From NCBI GenBank assembly GCA_966128725.1, contig CBHYLN010000038.1, positions 1-39,217 on the forward strand: DNA of 39,217 nt, given 5' to 3'. How positions within the stretch are numbered: the first letter of the stretch is position 1; each line of letters starts with the position of its first letter. A program made the position numbers and the translations under genes. This DNA is from JAFDZV01 sp966128725 (lineage in GTDB: Bacteria; Bacteroidota; Ignavibacteria; OLB7). The notes beneath the pieces were generated by a model. That model did not search any database, had not been told where the DNA came from, and saw nothing but the letters and a program-made list of their open reading frames with translations. Shown piece after piece: positions 15,201 to 23,060 of the stretch.

Positions 15201-16437
15201 ACACGGTGTGTACGGCTACTCGAGGGTAGAGATCGAGCCCGCCGAGATAGAAGTAAATGGCATTGCCGAAGCGAGCACGATTGCGAAAGCCGCAGGCGTT
15301 TCGCTTGATGCGTTGGATGCGTGCGTTGATGCTCTCGGCCGTTGCGTTCGTGCGGTTGAGTACGACAGCGTTGATAATCCCCCAGAGATGATCCTTGATC
15401 GTCTTTGCGGCTTTCAACATTGGCTCCAGTCGACAGCGTACCGCACGTGATAGCCAGGCCATCCACATCTTCAGCGCCCATCGCCGCGTGGTGTAGTGCC
15501 AGAGTTGCATAGCACTTTCCTTCAGCGCCCACGCCCGTGCCGTCTTCAAGGCTCGGTCGTAGAGCTCCCGGAACTCGGCCCAGCGATCGCGACGCATCGT
15601 ATTCGGGTTCTCGAGCCACAGGTGCTTCGTTCCCTTCAAGCGGTCGTCGTTCTCTTTCAGCAACACACGATTCTCCTGACGACGTACCCGGTCAACAGCA
15701 TCGGCGAGATACTTCGCGACGTGGAACTTGTCGAAGCAGATCTTCCAATCAGCCTCGGGTACGTGTTTGCGGACGACGCAGATGTAGGCTTCCCACATGT
15801 CCATTGAGACGCTTTCGATCGCAGCTTTCTGCTCCTCAGTCAGCGTCTCGAAGAAGCCGTCGAGTGATTCCTTGGTGCGCCCATCGGCGACGTGGACAAC
15901 CGTCCCGGTCTCCTGATCGGTGACAACTGTGACGTACTCGTGGCGCCGCTGGAACGATGTCTCGTCAACGCTCATGTGCTTCGGCGCGACAACCTGCTGG
16001 CGGAGCTGACCGCGTCGGACCGCTCGCTGCATAATGTTGTCGAGAGCCGTCCAGCTCAGCTGGAGCATGCGACGGACGCCGGAGGTCGAGCCGGTCTGCT
16101 TCAGCCAATCGATCACCAGTGACTCGAACAAGGCTGTGAAGCCCGACCCCGGCTCTGCCCACGGGACATTGACCTGTTTGACACCGTGCTCGGCGCAGTT
16201 GGTACGTGGTAGTTCGGCCACCAGGATCGTCTTGAGTTGGCACGTGTCGAGATGACGCCAACGCCGCTCACGATGATCGTACCGGGGAGATGTCTTCCCA
16301 CAGTCCGGGCAGCGAGCTTCACCATGATGCCGCACCTGAACGCGGATTTCATTGGCGGTTGGATCAAGTTCGACGTTCGTCACGACCCACGGCGCTACCA
16401 CGCCGAGGATCTGGGCATAGAGATCAGTGTCCTTCAT
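15199..16437 (-). CDS. ISL3-family DDE transposase
   Basis: A 412-residue transposase of the IS204/IS1001/IS1096/IS1165 (ISL3) group. The N-terminal zinc-ribbon CPDCGKTSPRYDHRERRWRH with a later C-x-x-H (CAEHG) is present. A helix-turn-helix follows around 110-150. The DDE core is visible: first Asp in MSVDETSF, second in SVSMDMWEAY, and the Glu in ATAESINARIQRIKRNACGF. Between them lies ICFDKFHVAKYLADAVDRVR, typical of the family. No frameshift or stop is present. The ATG at 16437 lies 17 bases inside the right inverted repeat and lacks a clear ribosome site. Confidence 0.95.
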   Translation of the reverse strand: MKDTDLYAQILGVVAPWVVTNVELDPTANEIRVQVRHHGEARCPDCGKTSPRYDHRERRWRHLDTCQLKTILVAELPRTNCAEHGVKQVNVPWAEPGSGFTALFESLVIDWLKQTGSTSGVRRMLQLSWTALDNIMQRAVRRGQLRQQVVAPKHMSVDETSFQRRHEYVTVVTDQETGTVVHVADGRTKESLDGFFETLTEEQKAAIESVSMDMWEAYICVVRKHVPEADWKICFDKFHVAKYLADAVDRVRRQENRVLLKENDDRLKGTKHLWLENPNTMRRDRWAEFRELYDRALKTARAWALKESAMQLWHYTTRRWALKMWMAWLSRAVRCRLEPMLKAAKTIKDHLWGIINAVVLNRTNATAESINARIQRIKRNACGFRNRARFGNAIYFYLGGLDLYPRVAVHTV

Positions 16438-16453
16438 GTCACGAAGCTACTGA

Positions 16454-16478
16454 GGCCCACTTGATTAAATGAAGCGCC
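16454..16478. repeat. Right terminal inverted repeat of the ISL3 element
   Basis: Read on the minus strand it begins GGCGCTTCATTTAATC and matches the left end at 20 of 25 positions. It lies between the transposase start and the right target duplication. Confidence 0.88.
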
Positions 16479-16486
16479 AACATTGT
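16479..16486. repeat. Right target-site duplication
   Basis: AACATTGT, identical to 15168-15175. It encodes residues 151-153 (part of Tyr, then Asn-Val) of the interrupted GIY-YIG protein. Confidence 0.93.
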
Positions 16487-17004
16487 AGGCGGACACATAG
16501 CGCACAAGGTCACAGACCTTGAAATTGCGCTTCTTCACGCCTTTCGGGAACGAAATTTGCGCATTGCGATTCAACGCACTATTCATTTCCGCAAGCAACT
16601 TGGTCGCCTTTCCTACATACAACAACTGCGCGCGAGCATCATAGAACGCATACACGCCTGAATCGTTTTTATGATGCGACAGAATCTTGTTCAACTGCGT
16701 GTGAGTGCTGGCCCCACCGCCAACCTCCGCATACTCGCAGACCACGCGGAATTCCGGCACAAAGACCACCGAACAGATCCTTTCGAGAGTCTTTTTATTC
16801 GGACTGACACCTTTCTTCCACGCCTCGATCTGCTGCTTAGTGTACCCGGTCGCGATGCTAAGCCTCCCGACATTGCGACCAAAGTATGTTGCGAACACCT
16901 GATTGAACATTGCCGATCGTTCTTCTGCTGGTGACATTGTTTTTCCCTTGCTTAATCCTAGGATTTTATGCTCGAAGTAAAACCCCAAGCAAATACGCGG
17001 CTTC

Positions 17005-17671
17005 TCATTCCGCACTATTTTTCTTTACTCTCACGTCGGTCCGCGTCATGATCAGCTCCAACATCACATAGTTGGTCAGCAGGATGTCTGGTGGATTGCG
17101 GCGAATCTCCTCCTTCTCCAGCGTTGACTCCTGGCCTGTATACCGACGGAAGGTCACGGGAGCTTCAGGACCGTCTTCGGGACGAAGAAACTTGGATAGC
17201 TCGTTCAGCTGACTGTTGGCCAGCGCATTCATTGGATAGACTACGATGGCTTGAATCCCCCCGACCGCTTCCATTGCGCAGCACATGGTCCACGATTGGC
17301 ACAATGTAGGCAAGGCTCTTGCCCGACCCCGTGCCCGTTGTCAGCACGTAATTGTCTCCCTCTCGGGCTTTGCGGATTGCTTCGGACTGATGGCGATGGA
17401 AACGCATCGCATGTTCGTCACCGTTCGAGGAACGCATGCGGAAGTAACGCGCGCATTCGGGATGCAGTACCCCTTCCCCAACCAGCTCATCGACGGAATC
17501 ACCGGGCTCGAACGTCGGGTTGAGCTGGATCCACGGCTCTGGCCAGAGCAGACCGCGCTCGAGTTCGTCGTGAACAAGGCGTCCGATCCTGGTGTCGCTG
17601 ATCGAAATAAAGCTTTCGACGTAATCGGCATAGTCATGCACCAGGCGGTTGCGTACGGAGAAAACATCCAT
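17005..17671 (-). pseudogene. N-terminal remnant of a DEAD/DEAH-box helicase, frameshifted and truncated
   Basis: Two reading frames together give about 220 residues of the start of a large superfamily 2 helicase. The first (from ATG 17671) carries RNRLVHDYADYVESFI, then LLWPEPWIQLNPTFEPG and VLHPECARYF, the Q-like segment FHRHQSEAIR, and motif I TTGTGSGKS (K118). After NGSGRG the frame must shift by one base in a run of six C (17257-17262 on the plus strand) to continue with IQAIVVYPMNALANSQ, then VTFRRYTGQES and PPDILLTNYVMLELIMTR. The gene stops just before the GIY-YIG gene and lacks the DEAH box, motifs III-VI and any DUF1998-like C-terminus. Such helicases are common in defence islands; the exact system cannot be named. 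Confidence 0.85.
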
Positions 17672-17897
17672 GAAGGATCAGAACTTGAAAGAGGATTCAA
17701 TCGAAAGCACTGTTATCTATCGGCGCCGGGGTGATTGGCGGCACAATGCGGCGAAGATACGGGCGATCGAGGAATGGAGCAACGAACGGTAGGGACCTTC
17801 AGGGCAAGTGAAACATCGGGGAGGGCTGCGTGTTCTGTTGCTATACACAGCGCGGCACTGATTGCAATGTGCGCACTATTTCATGGAGTTCGCTACC

Positions 17898-18227
17898 GTG
17901 CGTTCGATCTACTATCAGATTCTCAGCGTGATGTTATCCGCCCTGTGCGTGAGTGCGTGCTGCTCCGATAATACAACCGGACCGGATTCAGCCCGCGGCG
18001 CCGCGCGCGACAAGCAAATCCGATTGCCCTTTGTTTCCACGAACGACATCGCGGCATCCGATACCGTCTGGTATACGGGCGGCCCGTTCCACACATTGAT
18101 CGACTTCGATATCCGCGACTATCCCGGCGTGGACTCGGCGGTGTTGATCGGCTTCATGCTCCGCGCGAACCGCAAGGACGACGCGGCCAGCGTTATGAAC
18201 CCGACGCTGTATCTCTATCGGCGATAG
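17898..18227 (+). CDS. Lipoprotein of a tandem family, internally deleted copy
   Basis: A 109-residue lipoprotein (signal peptide ending VSAC before C). Its first 85 residues are nearly identical, in DNA and protein, to the copy at 19229, including SDNTTGPDS, QIRLPFVSTNDIAASDTVWY and IDFDIRDYPGVDSAV. The rest (IGFMLRANRKDDAASVMNPT then LYLYRR) aligns in length with the last 26 residues of the other copies, so about 57 central residues are missing. The start is a GTG where the sister gene has ATG, nine bases after GGAG. It may be a non-functional chimera or a minimal variant. Location: lipid-anchored, probably in the outer membrane. Confidence 0.75.
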   Translation: MRSIYYQILSVMLSALCVSACCSDNTTGPDSARGAARDKQIRLPFVSTNDIAASDTVWYTGGPFHTLIDFDIRDYPGVDSAVLIGFMLRANRKDDAASVMNPTLYLYRR

Positions 18228-18482
18228 GCCGGTGATGGCTGACGCAGATGCGGAGCCATTACACGCACGATACGTTGGCTACCCAGAGCCGATGATCGCG
18301 CATCGGCATGATCTCTGATACCGCGCCCACCCAACAGGCGTTGCACTGCCGAGGCACATGCTCAGTGTGGCGTTCACCGGCCACCGGTGTTTTGGTAATG
18401 GCAGTATCATGCAGCAGCCGTACCCAAATTTCCTGCGCAGCGCTGCGCTGTGCACTTCTCTCCATTCACGATTTCTCGAGTG

Positions 18483-18965
18483 ATGAGTACCAAGCCGCGA
18501 TTCCCTTTCGCACTTCCGATGTTTCTGATCGCCGCAGCCACCATTGGCGGCTGCTCCGAGACCATCGCCCCGCTCGACCACCAGATTCGATTCCGCATGA
18601 CATCGTATGCAACTGCGCCCACCGATACTATCTGGAAATACCTGGGGATCAATCACGCGATCACCGATTTCGATATCCGCGATTATCCCAATGTCGATTC
18701 GGTGGTGGTTGAGGCATACGCGTTTTCGAGCACGCCGGGCGCCACCATGCGCGTACGGCTCTACAACGTCACCGAGGGCCTTCCGATTGCCGGCAGCGAG
18801 GCAGTGCAACGCGCCTGGGAGGGGGAATTTTTCCGCTCGGGCAATTGCCGCCACGGCCTCCCGGAGCGACGCATCCTGCTGGGGTTGCAGACCAGTCTGA
18901 ACGATTCAGTTGTTACGCCATCGGTCATCCTGGACCATGCAACGCTGTTCCTGTATCGGCATTAG
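18483..18965 (+). CDS. Lipoprotein of a tandem family, divergent full-length copy
   Basis: A 160-residue lipoprotein with signal peptide and lipobox (AAATIGGC). It shares the family plan: TDTIWKYLGINHAITDFDIR, DYPNVDSVVVEAY, an AFSSTPGATMRVRLYNVTEG segment, GSEAVQRAWEGEFFRSGN and a LFLYRH ending. It is clearly related to the copies on either side but only moderately similar, so this is an older duplication. The DFDIRDYPxVDSxV motif and repeated beta strands suggest a beta-sandwich surface protein. The ATG at 18483 gives the signal peptide; no strong ribosome site is visible. Function unknown. Confidence 0.82.
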   Translation: MSTKPRFPFALPMFLIAAATIGGCSETIAPLDHQIRFRMTSYATAPTDTIWKYLGINHAITDFDIRDYPNVDSVVVEAYAFSSTPGATMRVRLYNVTEGLPIAGSEAVQRAWEGEFFRSGNCRHGLPERRILLGLQTSLNDSVVTPSVILDHATLFLYRH

Positions 18966-19228
18966 CCAAGCGCCGTATGCGAACGACACCGAAGGCGCAC
19001 GCAGGTGCGGTTGCGAGTTCCTGCATCGGTGTTCAGCAATCGAACCCGTTACTCGGTAATGAATATCCATCGGTGCTGCCGCTTGCTTCTTGCATCCATG
19101 ATTCCCCGTCGCCACAGCCGATGCGCTGTTTCGCAGCGTGAAACACTACGCCCGGCAGTGTGTTCAGTTGTCAACCGAGGCGCTTATCCCTGCGCCTTCT
19201 CTGCATGTCACCTACGGAGCTTCTTGCC

Positions 19229-19726
19229 ATGCGTTCGCTCTACTATCAGATTCTCAGCGTGATGTTATCCGCCCTGTGCATGAGTGCGTGCTGCTCCGAT
19301 AATACAACCGGACCGGATTCAGCCAGCGGCGCCGCGCGCGACAAGCAAATCCGATTGCCCTTTGTTTCCACGAACGACATCGCGGCATCCGATACCGTCT
19401 GGTATACGGGCGGCCCGTTCCACACACTGATCGATTTCGACATCCGCGACTATCCCGGCGTGGACTCGGCGGTGTTTGTAGCGTATATGTCATCCTACAC
19501 GCCAGAAGCACGTCTTCGACTGCAACTGTTCAACGCAACCGACAGCCTGCCCATCCCGGAGAGTGAACTCACACCGATTGGATGGAAGGGCGAGTACGTG
19601 CGCTCGCGCAACATTCGAAGTGTTCTGCCGAATCACCGCGTCACACTGGGCATTCGCACGCGGCTGGCACAAACAGGCGCGCCCGCCTACGCGAACTTCG
19701 CCGCGTTGTTTCTGTATCGGAGATAA
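19229..19726 (+). CDS. Lipoprotein of a tandem family, full-length copy
   Basis: A 165-residue lipoprotein (MSAC lipobox before C) and the intact counterpart of the deleted copy at 17898. Order: signal peptide, SDNTTGPDS linker, the IDFDIRDYPGVDSAV motif, a middle region YTPEARLRLQLFNATDSLPI and ELTPIGWKGEYVRSRNIRSV, and a hydrophobic C-terminal strand ALFLYRR. GGAG lies nine bases before the ATG. The first 250 bases differ from the first copy at about seven positions, so duplication or gene conversion was recent. No known domain; probably exposed on the cell surface. Confidence 0.85.
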   Translation: MRSLYYQILSVMLSALCMSACCSDNTTGPDSASGAARDKQIRLPFVSTNDIAASDTVWYTGGPFHTLIDFDIRDYPGVDSAVFVAYMSSYTPEARLRLQLFNATDSLPIPESELTPIGWKGEYVRSRNIRSVLPNHRVTLGIRTRLAQTGAPAYANFAALFLYRR

Positions 19727-20184
19727 GCCAGACATTGTTCTATGGTGGTCAGAGAGGGCTTGGCGATGCGTCGAAACAATTATTGCCGGGCTTGCACAAC
19801 CGCGAATTGCCTCACAAATAATGTAACCTGATGGGAGTCGTCTCGGGTGTCGTTGCCTCATAATGGATGGAACCCATCAAGGACTGAGACAACGCCATGT
19901 CTGGAAGCTCGAAATGTGAGTATCTCCGCACCGTCTACACTCGGTATCATGCCCCAAGTGCCGAAGCCACGGGAACGATCCTCGACGAGTTTGTCGCCGG
20001 GTTACTTTCTACTATGAGCCATCGGACGGGTACGCATCGCATTCGGATACAGCTTGTAGCCCCCTCACACACACGCATCACAACGCCCGCACGCGAGTTG
20101 GCTCCCCCATTGCCAGCCCGTTACACTCCCCTCCGCCCTGTGTCACACACAACAATCGGCCGAAGCCCACCGGACAATCGATCC
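19727..20184. other. Spacer without a supported gene
   Basis: An open frame runs from 19897 into the next lipoprotein gene, but its first 96 codons have no signal peptide, domain or ribosome site and look like leader sequence. An interrupted dyad (TTATT ... AATAA) lies at 19778-19820. The promoter of the next gene should be here but no TAnnTTTG box was found. Confidence 0.4.
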
Positions 20185-20946
20185 ATGATGGCACAGCTTC
20201 TCAATCGTCTGGCGCTCATGTTCGCGGTTGCTGTATTTCCCGCGTGTGCTCCGCTGTACACGCCGAACGCAATGCACACCGCGCTGCCGAACCGGGCCGG
20301 GACGGTTGATGTGGGGGCCTGCTACGGCGCCGGCAGCCTCAATGTCACCGCCGCTGCCCCCGTTGACAACATCTGCCTCTTCGGTTCGCTCTCGATCGAC
20401 AATGGGTGGTTCATACCAGAAGGCGATAGCGGTGATCAGCATTATTCACATCGCTTCATTGAATGCGGCCTGGGCGGCTCGTTCCTCGCCGACAGCACCA
20501 GGTTCGACATACTCGCCGGCTACGGCAGCGGGCATGCAGTGGCATACTGGCCCAACGACTCCGATATTGTGGCGGGTATCTTTAAAGATTTCAGCGGCGT
20601 CTTCCGCCTCGAAGGGGACTACCACCGCGCATTTATCCAGATAAACGCGAGCAACACGAGGAAGCCAAGCGGAACGCGGGAGCCGTTCGACGTGGTTACC
20701 GAGGGACTCGTGCTCCGCACGTCGTACGTCTGGTTCGACAACGTCACCCGCGAGGCTCGCTCAACAACACATCCCCGAGCGCTCTTTCTCGATCCAGTCG
20801 CGTTCATCCGCGCGGGCAGCGGAAGCATACAGGTTGACGCCCAGGCCGGGCTCTCGATCAAGGTTCCGTTGAATCAGGACCAGTTGCGCTGGCAGCTCTT
20901 CTTTCTCGAGCTGGGGGTGCATGTTGTTCTGACGGATTTGTGGTGA
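20185..20946 (+). CDS. Outer-membrane-type lipoprotein with ACAPLYTPN start
   Basis: A 253-residue lipoprotein. The signal peptide ends FPAC with C21 as the lipidated residue, followed by APLYTPN, a sequence found at the mature start of many Bacteroidota surface lipoproteins. The mature part has repeated beta strands with gaps of aromatic residues (GSLSIDNGWFIPEG, FRLEGDYHRAFIQINASN, LVLRTSYVWFDNVTRE, WQLFFLELGVHVVL) and may be a small beta-barrel-like or solenoid protein. The ATG pair at 20185/20188 is the start because it gives the signal peptide. The gene follows the tandem lipoprotein family on the same strand but is unrelated to it in sequence. Confidence 0.8.
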   Translation: MMAQLLNRLALMFAVAVFPACAPLYTPNAMHTALPNRAGTVDVGACYGAGSLNVTAAAPVDNICLFGSLSIDNGWFIPEGDSGDQHYSHRFIECGLGGSFLADSTRFDILAGYGSGHAVAYWPNDSDIVAGIFKDFSGVFRLEGDYHRAFIQINASNTRKPSGTREPFDVVTEGLVLRTSYVWFDNVTREARSTTHPRALFLDPVAFIRAGSGSIQVDAQAGLSIKVPLNQDQLRWQLFFLELGVHVVLTDLW

Positions 20947-21002
20947 TGGGCAAAGGCTTTGCGTTACATGGGCGTTACGCGATGGCGCCCCCCAAAACGA
21001 AA

Positions 21003-21028
21003 AACGCCCCGCATTGCTGCGGGGCGTT
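21003..21028 (-). terminator. Intrinsic terminator of the rpsT/tRNA-Arg unit
   Basis: A perfect 10-bp stem AACGCCCCGC/GCGGGGCGTT with a 6-base loop is followed on the minus strand by TTCGTTTT. It lies two bases past the tRNA 3' end and would end transcription of the tRNA. Confidence 0.9.
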
Positions 21029-21030
21029 AG

Positions 21031-21104
21031 TACACCCGTAGGGATTCGAACCCCAAACCTTCTGATCCGTAGTCAGATGCTCTATCCAGTTGAGCTACGG
21101 GTGC
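21031..21104 (-). tRNA. tRNA-Arg (ACG)
   Basis: A 74-base cloverleaf on the minus strand: 7-bp acceptor stem GCACCCG/CGGGTGT (last pair G-U), D arm AGCTCAACTGGATAGAGC, anticodon arm TCTGA-CTACGGA-TCAGA with anticodon ACG, and T arm GGGGTTCGAATCCC. The 3' CCA is not encoded. It lies downstream of rpsT on the same strand, 59 bases after its stop, and may be co-transcribed. Confidence 0.95.
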
Positions 21105-21163
21105 AGGAACTTTCGTATCAAGCGGCGCCGATGGCTGTTTGCGCTGGCGCGGTGCTTGCGACG

Positions 21164-21424
21164 TTATGCCTGATCGAAGCGTGCCACCAGACGAGCCATC
21201 TGCGACTTGCGATGCGCCGCGAAGTTCTTGTGGATCAAGCCCTTCGTCGCCAAGCGATCCAAGATCACCGTGGCCTTGCGGGCCTCTTCAACCATCGTCT
21301 CCTTCGACGTGGCTGTGCGAACGGCCTTCAGCGCATTGCGCATCTTCACTTTGTAATAGCGGTTGCGCGCGCGGCGACGCTCCGTCTGGCGAACCCTCTT
21401 CTCGGCTGACTTATGCTGCGGCAT
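21164..21424 (-). CDS. rpsT: 30S ribosomal protein S20
   Basis: An 86-residue, highly basic protein with the S20 pattern: MPQHKSAEKRVRQTERRRAR then NRYYKVKMRNALKAVR, a central helix with ARKATVILDRLATKGLIHKN and the conserved C-terminal FAAHRKSQMARLV. It binds 16S rRNA in the body of the small subunit. The ATG at 21424 fits the family start. No Shine-Dalgarno sequence is present, as is common for ribosomal protein genes in Bacteroidota. A good TTG-N20-TAAATTTG promoter lies upstream at 21492-21462. Confidence 0.97.
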   Translation of the reverse strand: MPQHKSAEKRVRQTERRRARNRYYKVKMRNALKAVRTATSKETMVEEARKATVILDRLATKGLIHKNFAAHRKSQMARLVARFDQA

Positions 21425-21461
21425 GAGTATCTTTTGCTGACAGTAAACTGTTGAGAGCCGG

Positions 21462-21492
21462 CAAATTTACAACCTCGGGGGCGGCGTGTCAA
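21462..21492 (-). promoter_or_regulatory. Bacteroidota-type promoter of rpsT
   Basis: On the minus strand a -33 TTG (21492-21490) is followed after 20 bases by TAAATTTG (21469-21462), matching TTG-N17-23-TAnnTTTG. The start codon of rpsT lies about 37 bases further on. Confidence 0.75.
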
Positions 21493-21559
21493 CCGTTTTT
21501 TTGCTCGTTTCGCTTTGTTGCATCGAAAAACGATCGTATTCCGGTCGGCCGCGAGGTTG

Positions 21560-21567
21560 TAGCTTTG
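21560..21567 (+). promoter_or_regulatory. Bacteroidota-type -7 box of the plus-strand operon
   Basis: TAGCTTTG matches TAnnTTTG. It points towards the genes from 21657 onward and is divergent from the rpsT promoter 68 bases away. No TTG occurs at the ideal distance upstream, so the -33 part is unconvincing. Confidence 0.5.
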
Positions 21568-21656
21568 TGGCCGTGTTCAATACTGGATACATATCGCGCA
21601 TTTGGCGTCTTGTCGGCAGTTCCCTTCCCCACATCGGTGCTCGCGCCGGCAAGGCA

Positions 21657-22247
21657 ATGGTAACGGCGACGATTGCCGCGTGCACGGTGCTGGCCCACAT
21701 GGCGGGCTCGATGCCGGCAACGGCGCAGCAGGGCAATCTGGAGATGCTGATGGCCTGCTCGCGCGAAATCGGCGACAGCGCGATCGCGCTGGTCCCCCGG
21801 TCCGATTCGATCTGCGCGCGTACGGCGGAACACCCGGCGGCGTGGGTGCTCGAGTCCGGGCTTGCGGCCGCCGCCGAAGCCCGATCCATTCGGCTGGTTC
21901 GGTGCGAGTCGCCGGGGGTCTCGGTTGCGGTCACGTCGATCGGCGTGGCGTACGCCGCAACCGATAACGAGGATGTGCTGGAACGCACGGCAACAATCGA
22001 GGCGGTGGTTCTGGTGGATGGCTCGCCGGCCTCCTCGCGGGTTACCCGGGCGTTGCGCGCAACGCGGCGCGACACGATCCCGGCAGCCGCGCTTCCGGTG
22101 GTGGAAGCCGCCGGTTACGAGTTCACGCGCGGCACGCCCCCGCCGCCGGCGCCCACCGGGTTCTGGGCCACGGTGGTGGAGCCCGCGGTTGTTGTTGGTT
22201 CGGCCGTGGTGATGACAATCCTGCTGTTTACCGTACGCAGTCAGTAA
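21657..22247 (+). CDS. Exported protein with C-terminal membrane helix
   Basis: A 196-residue protein that I do not recognise. The start at 21657 gives a signal peptide (MVTATIAACTVLAHMAGSMP then ATAQ) and lies about 90 bases after the TAGCTTTG promoter box; longer frames would begin at or before the promoter. The middle (residues 25-150) has a helical SREIGDSAIALVPRSDSICA segment and valine-rich strands (VSVAVTSIGVAYAATDNE, TIEAVVLVDGSPASSR). A proline-rich linker (TPPPPAPTG) precedes one hydrophobic helix (VVEPAVVVGSAVVMTILLFTV) close to the C-terminus, so the bulk would face the periplasm. It is 92 bases upstream of bamD and may be co-transcribed. Confidence 0.7.
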   Translation: MVTATIAACTVLAHMAGSMPATAQQGNLEMLMACSREIGDSAIALVPRSDSICARTAEHPAAWVLESGLAAAAEARSIRLVRCESPGVSVAVTSIGVAYAATDNEDVLERTATIEAVVLVDGSPASSRVTRALRATRRDTIPAAALPVVEAAGYEFTRGTPPPPAPTGFWATVVEPAVVVGSAVVMTILLFTVRSQ

Positions 22248-22339
22248 CAGTGTTCCGGGGCGCTACTACGCCCCACGGTAGTATATTCACGACTTGGCCC
22301 CGCACTGCGTGGGCTGTTTGTTGTACCTGGAATCCCCGC

Positions 22340-23041
22340 ATGTTCGCACACTCGCTTCGATATCGCGGCCCCTTCCTCCTGCTCCTCCTTGTTGCAGCCG
22401 CAATGGCCGGCTGTGCCGGCGAAAGCCTCCAGATACTGAAAACCGGAACAATCGAGCAACGATTTCAGGCCGGCATGAAGGAACTGAACGACGAGAACTA
22501 TCTCGAATCGCAGCAGTTCTTCAACAGCATTATTCTGCAGGATCCCGCCAGCGACTATGCCGACGATGCGCAGTTCTACCTGGCCGAAAGCTATTTCCGC
22601 AACGGCGACTATAAGCTGGCGGCGTTCAACTACAACCGCCTGCGCACGGCGTTCCCAAGCAGTCAGTTCGCCAAGCAGGCGTTCTTCATGTCCGGCGAAA
22701 GCTACTTCAAAAGCTCGCCAACGTACGATCGCGACCAGCGCGAAACCCGGTACGCAATCGACGTGTTCCGGTCGTTCGTTTCGATCTACGCCGCCGATTC
22801 GCTGACGCCCATCGCCAGCGCGCGGGTTCTGGCGCTGCAGGAGAAGCTGGCCGAGAAGGATTACATGACCGCAGTGCTCTACGAGAAGATGGCGGACTAC
22901 CGCGCGGCGGTGATGTACTACGAACGCGTTATCGAAAACTATCCCGGCACATCGTTTGCCACGAAGGCCATCACCGGCCGTGCGCAGGCACAGTCCGAGC
23001 TGAACGAGATCGCGGTTTCGGCCGCATCCGACCCCAAGTAA
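22340..23041 (+). CDS. bamD: Outer-membrane assembly lipoprotein BamD
   Basis: A 233-residue lipoprotein of the BamD/YfiO family, part of the machine that inserts beta-barrel proteins in the outer membrane. Signal peptide and lipobox end at C25 (AMAGC). Tetratricopeptide-like helices follow: ARG-rich QRFQAGMKELNDENYLESQQ, FYLAESYFRNGDYKLAAFNY, FFMSGESYFKSSPTYDRDQR and VMYYERVIENYPGTSFA. YDRDQRETRYAIDVFRSFV is the conserved central BamD segment. Length and order match the family. The ATG at 22340 gives the signal peptide. Genes on either side share its strand; the thioesterase gene starts 20 bases after the stop. Confidence 0.92.
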   Translation: MFAHSLRYRGPFLLLLLVAAAMAGCAGESLQILKTGTIEQRFQAGMKELNDENYLESQQFFNSIILQDPASDYADDAQFYLAESYFRNGDYKLAAFNYNRLRTAFPSSQFAKQAFFMSGESYFKSSPTYDRDQRETRYAIDVFRSFVSIYAADSLTPIASARVLALQEKLAEKDYMTAVLYEKMADYRAAVMYYERVIENYPGTSFATKAITGRAQAQSELNEIAVSAASDPK

Positions 23042-23060
23042 CCCCTCTTCAAGAATCGAT

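Larger units (their letters stand above)
15176..16478 (-). mobile_element. Complete ISL3-family insertion sequence, 1303 bp
   Basis: The element is bounded by imperfect 25-bp inverted repeats that start with GG and share CTTCATTTAA and AGTGGG, and by a perfect 8-bp target duplication. It encodes one transposase on the minus strand. Both ends and the gene look intact, so it may be active. It inserted exactly at a codon boundary of a GIY-YIG nuclease gene. Confidence 0.93.
15042..16937 (-). pseudogene. HTH plus GIY-YIG nuclease gene interrupted by an ISL3-family element
   Basis: Removing the insertion sequence and one target duplication joins 16937-16479 to 15167-15042 in frame and gives a 194-residue protein. 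Residues 24-55 form an XRE-like helix-turn-helix (RLSIATGYTKQQIEAWKKG). Residues 94-185 form a GIY-YIG nuclease domain with GVYAFYD (94-100) and LLYVGKA (105-111). The catalytic glutamate (KHIESLIL, E166) and the late asparagine (N178 in INKN) lie in the severed 3' part. The interrupted product lacks the catalytic glutamate and ends in residues encoded by the element. The ATG at 16937 has AAGGGA six bases upstream. Neighbouring mcrBC and a helicase remnant suggest a former defence or DNA-metabolism role. Confidence 0.88.

Noticed and set aside
19897..20184. 96-residue N-terminal extension of the lipoprotein at 20185
   Set aside because: It would bury the signal peptide and lipobox in the middle of the protein.
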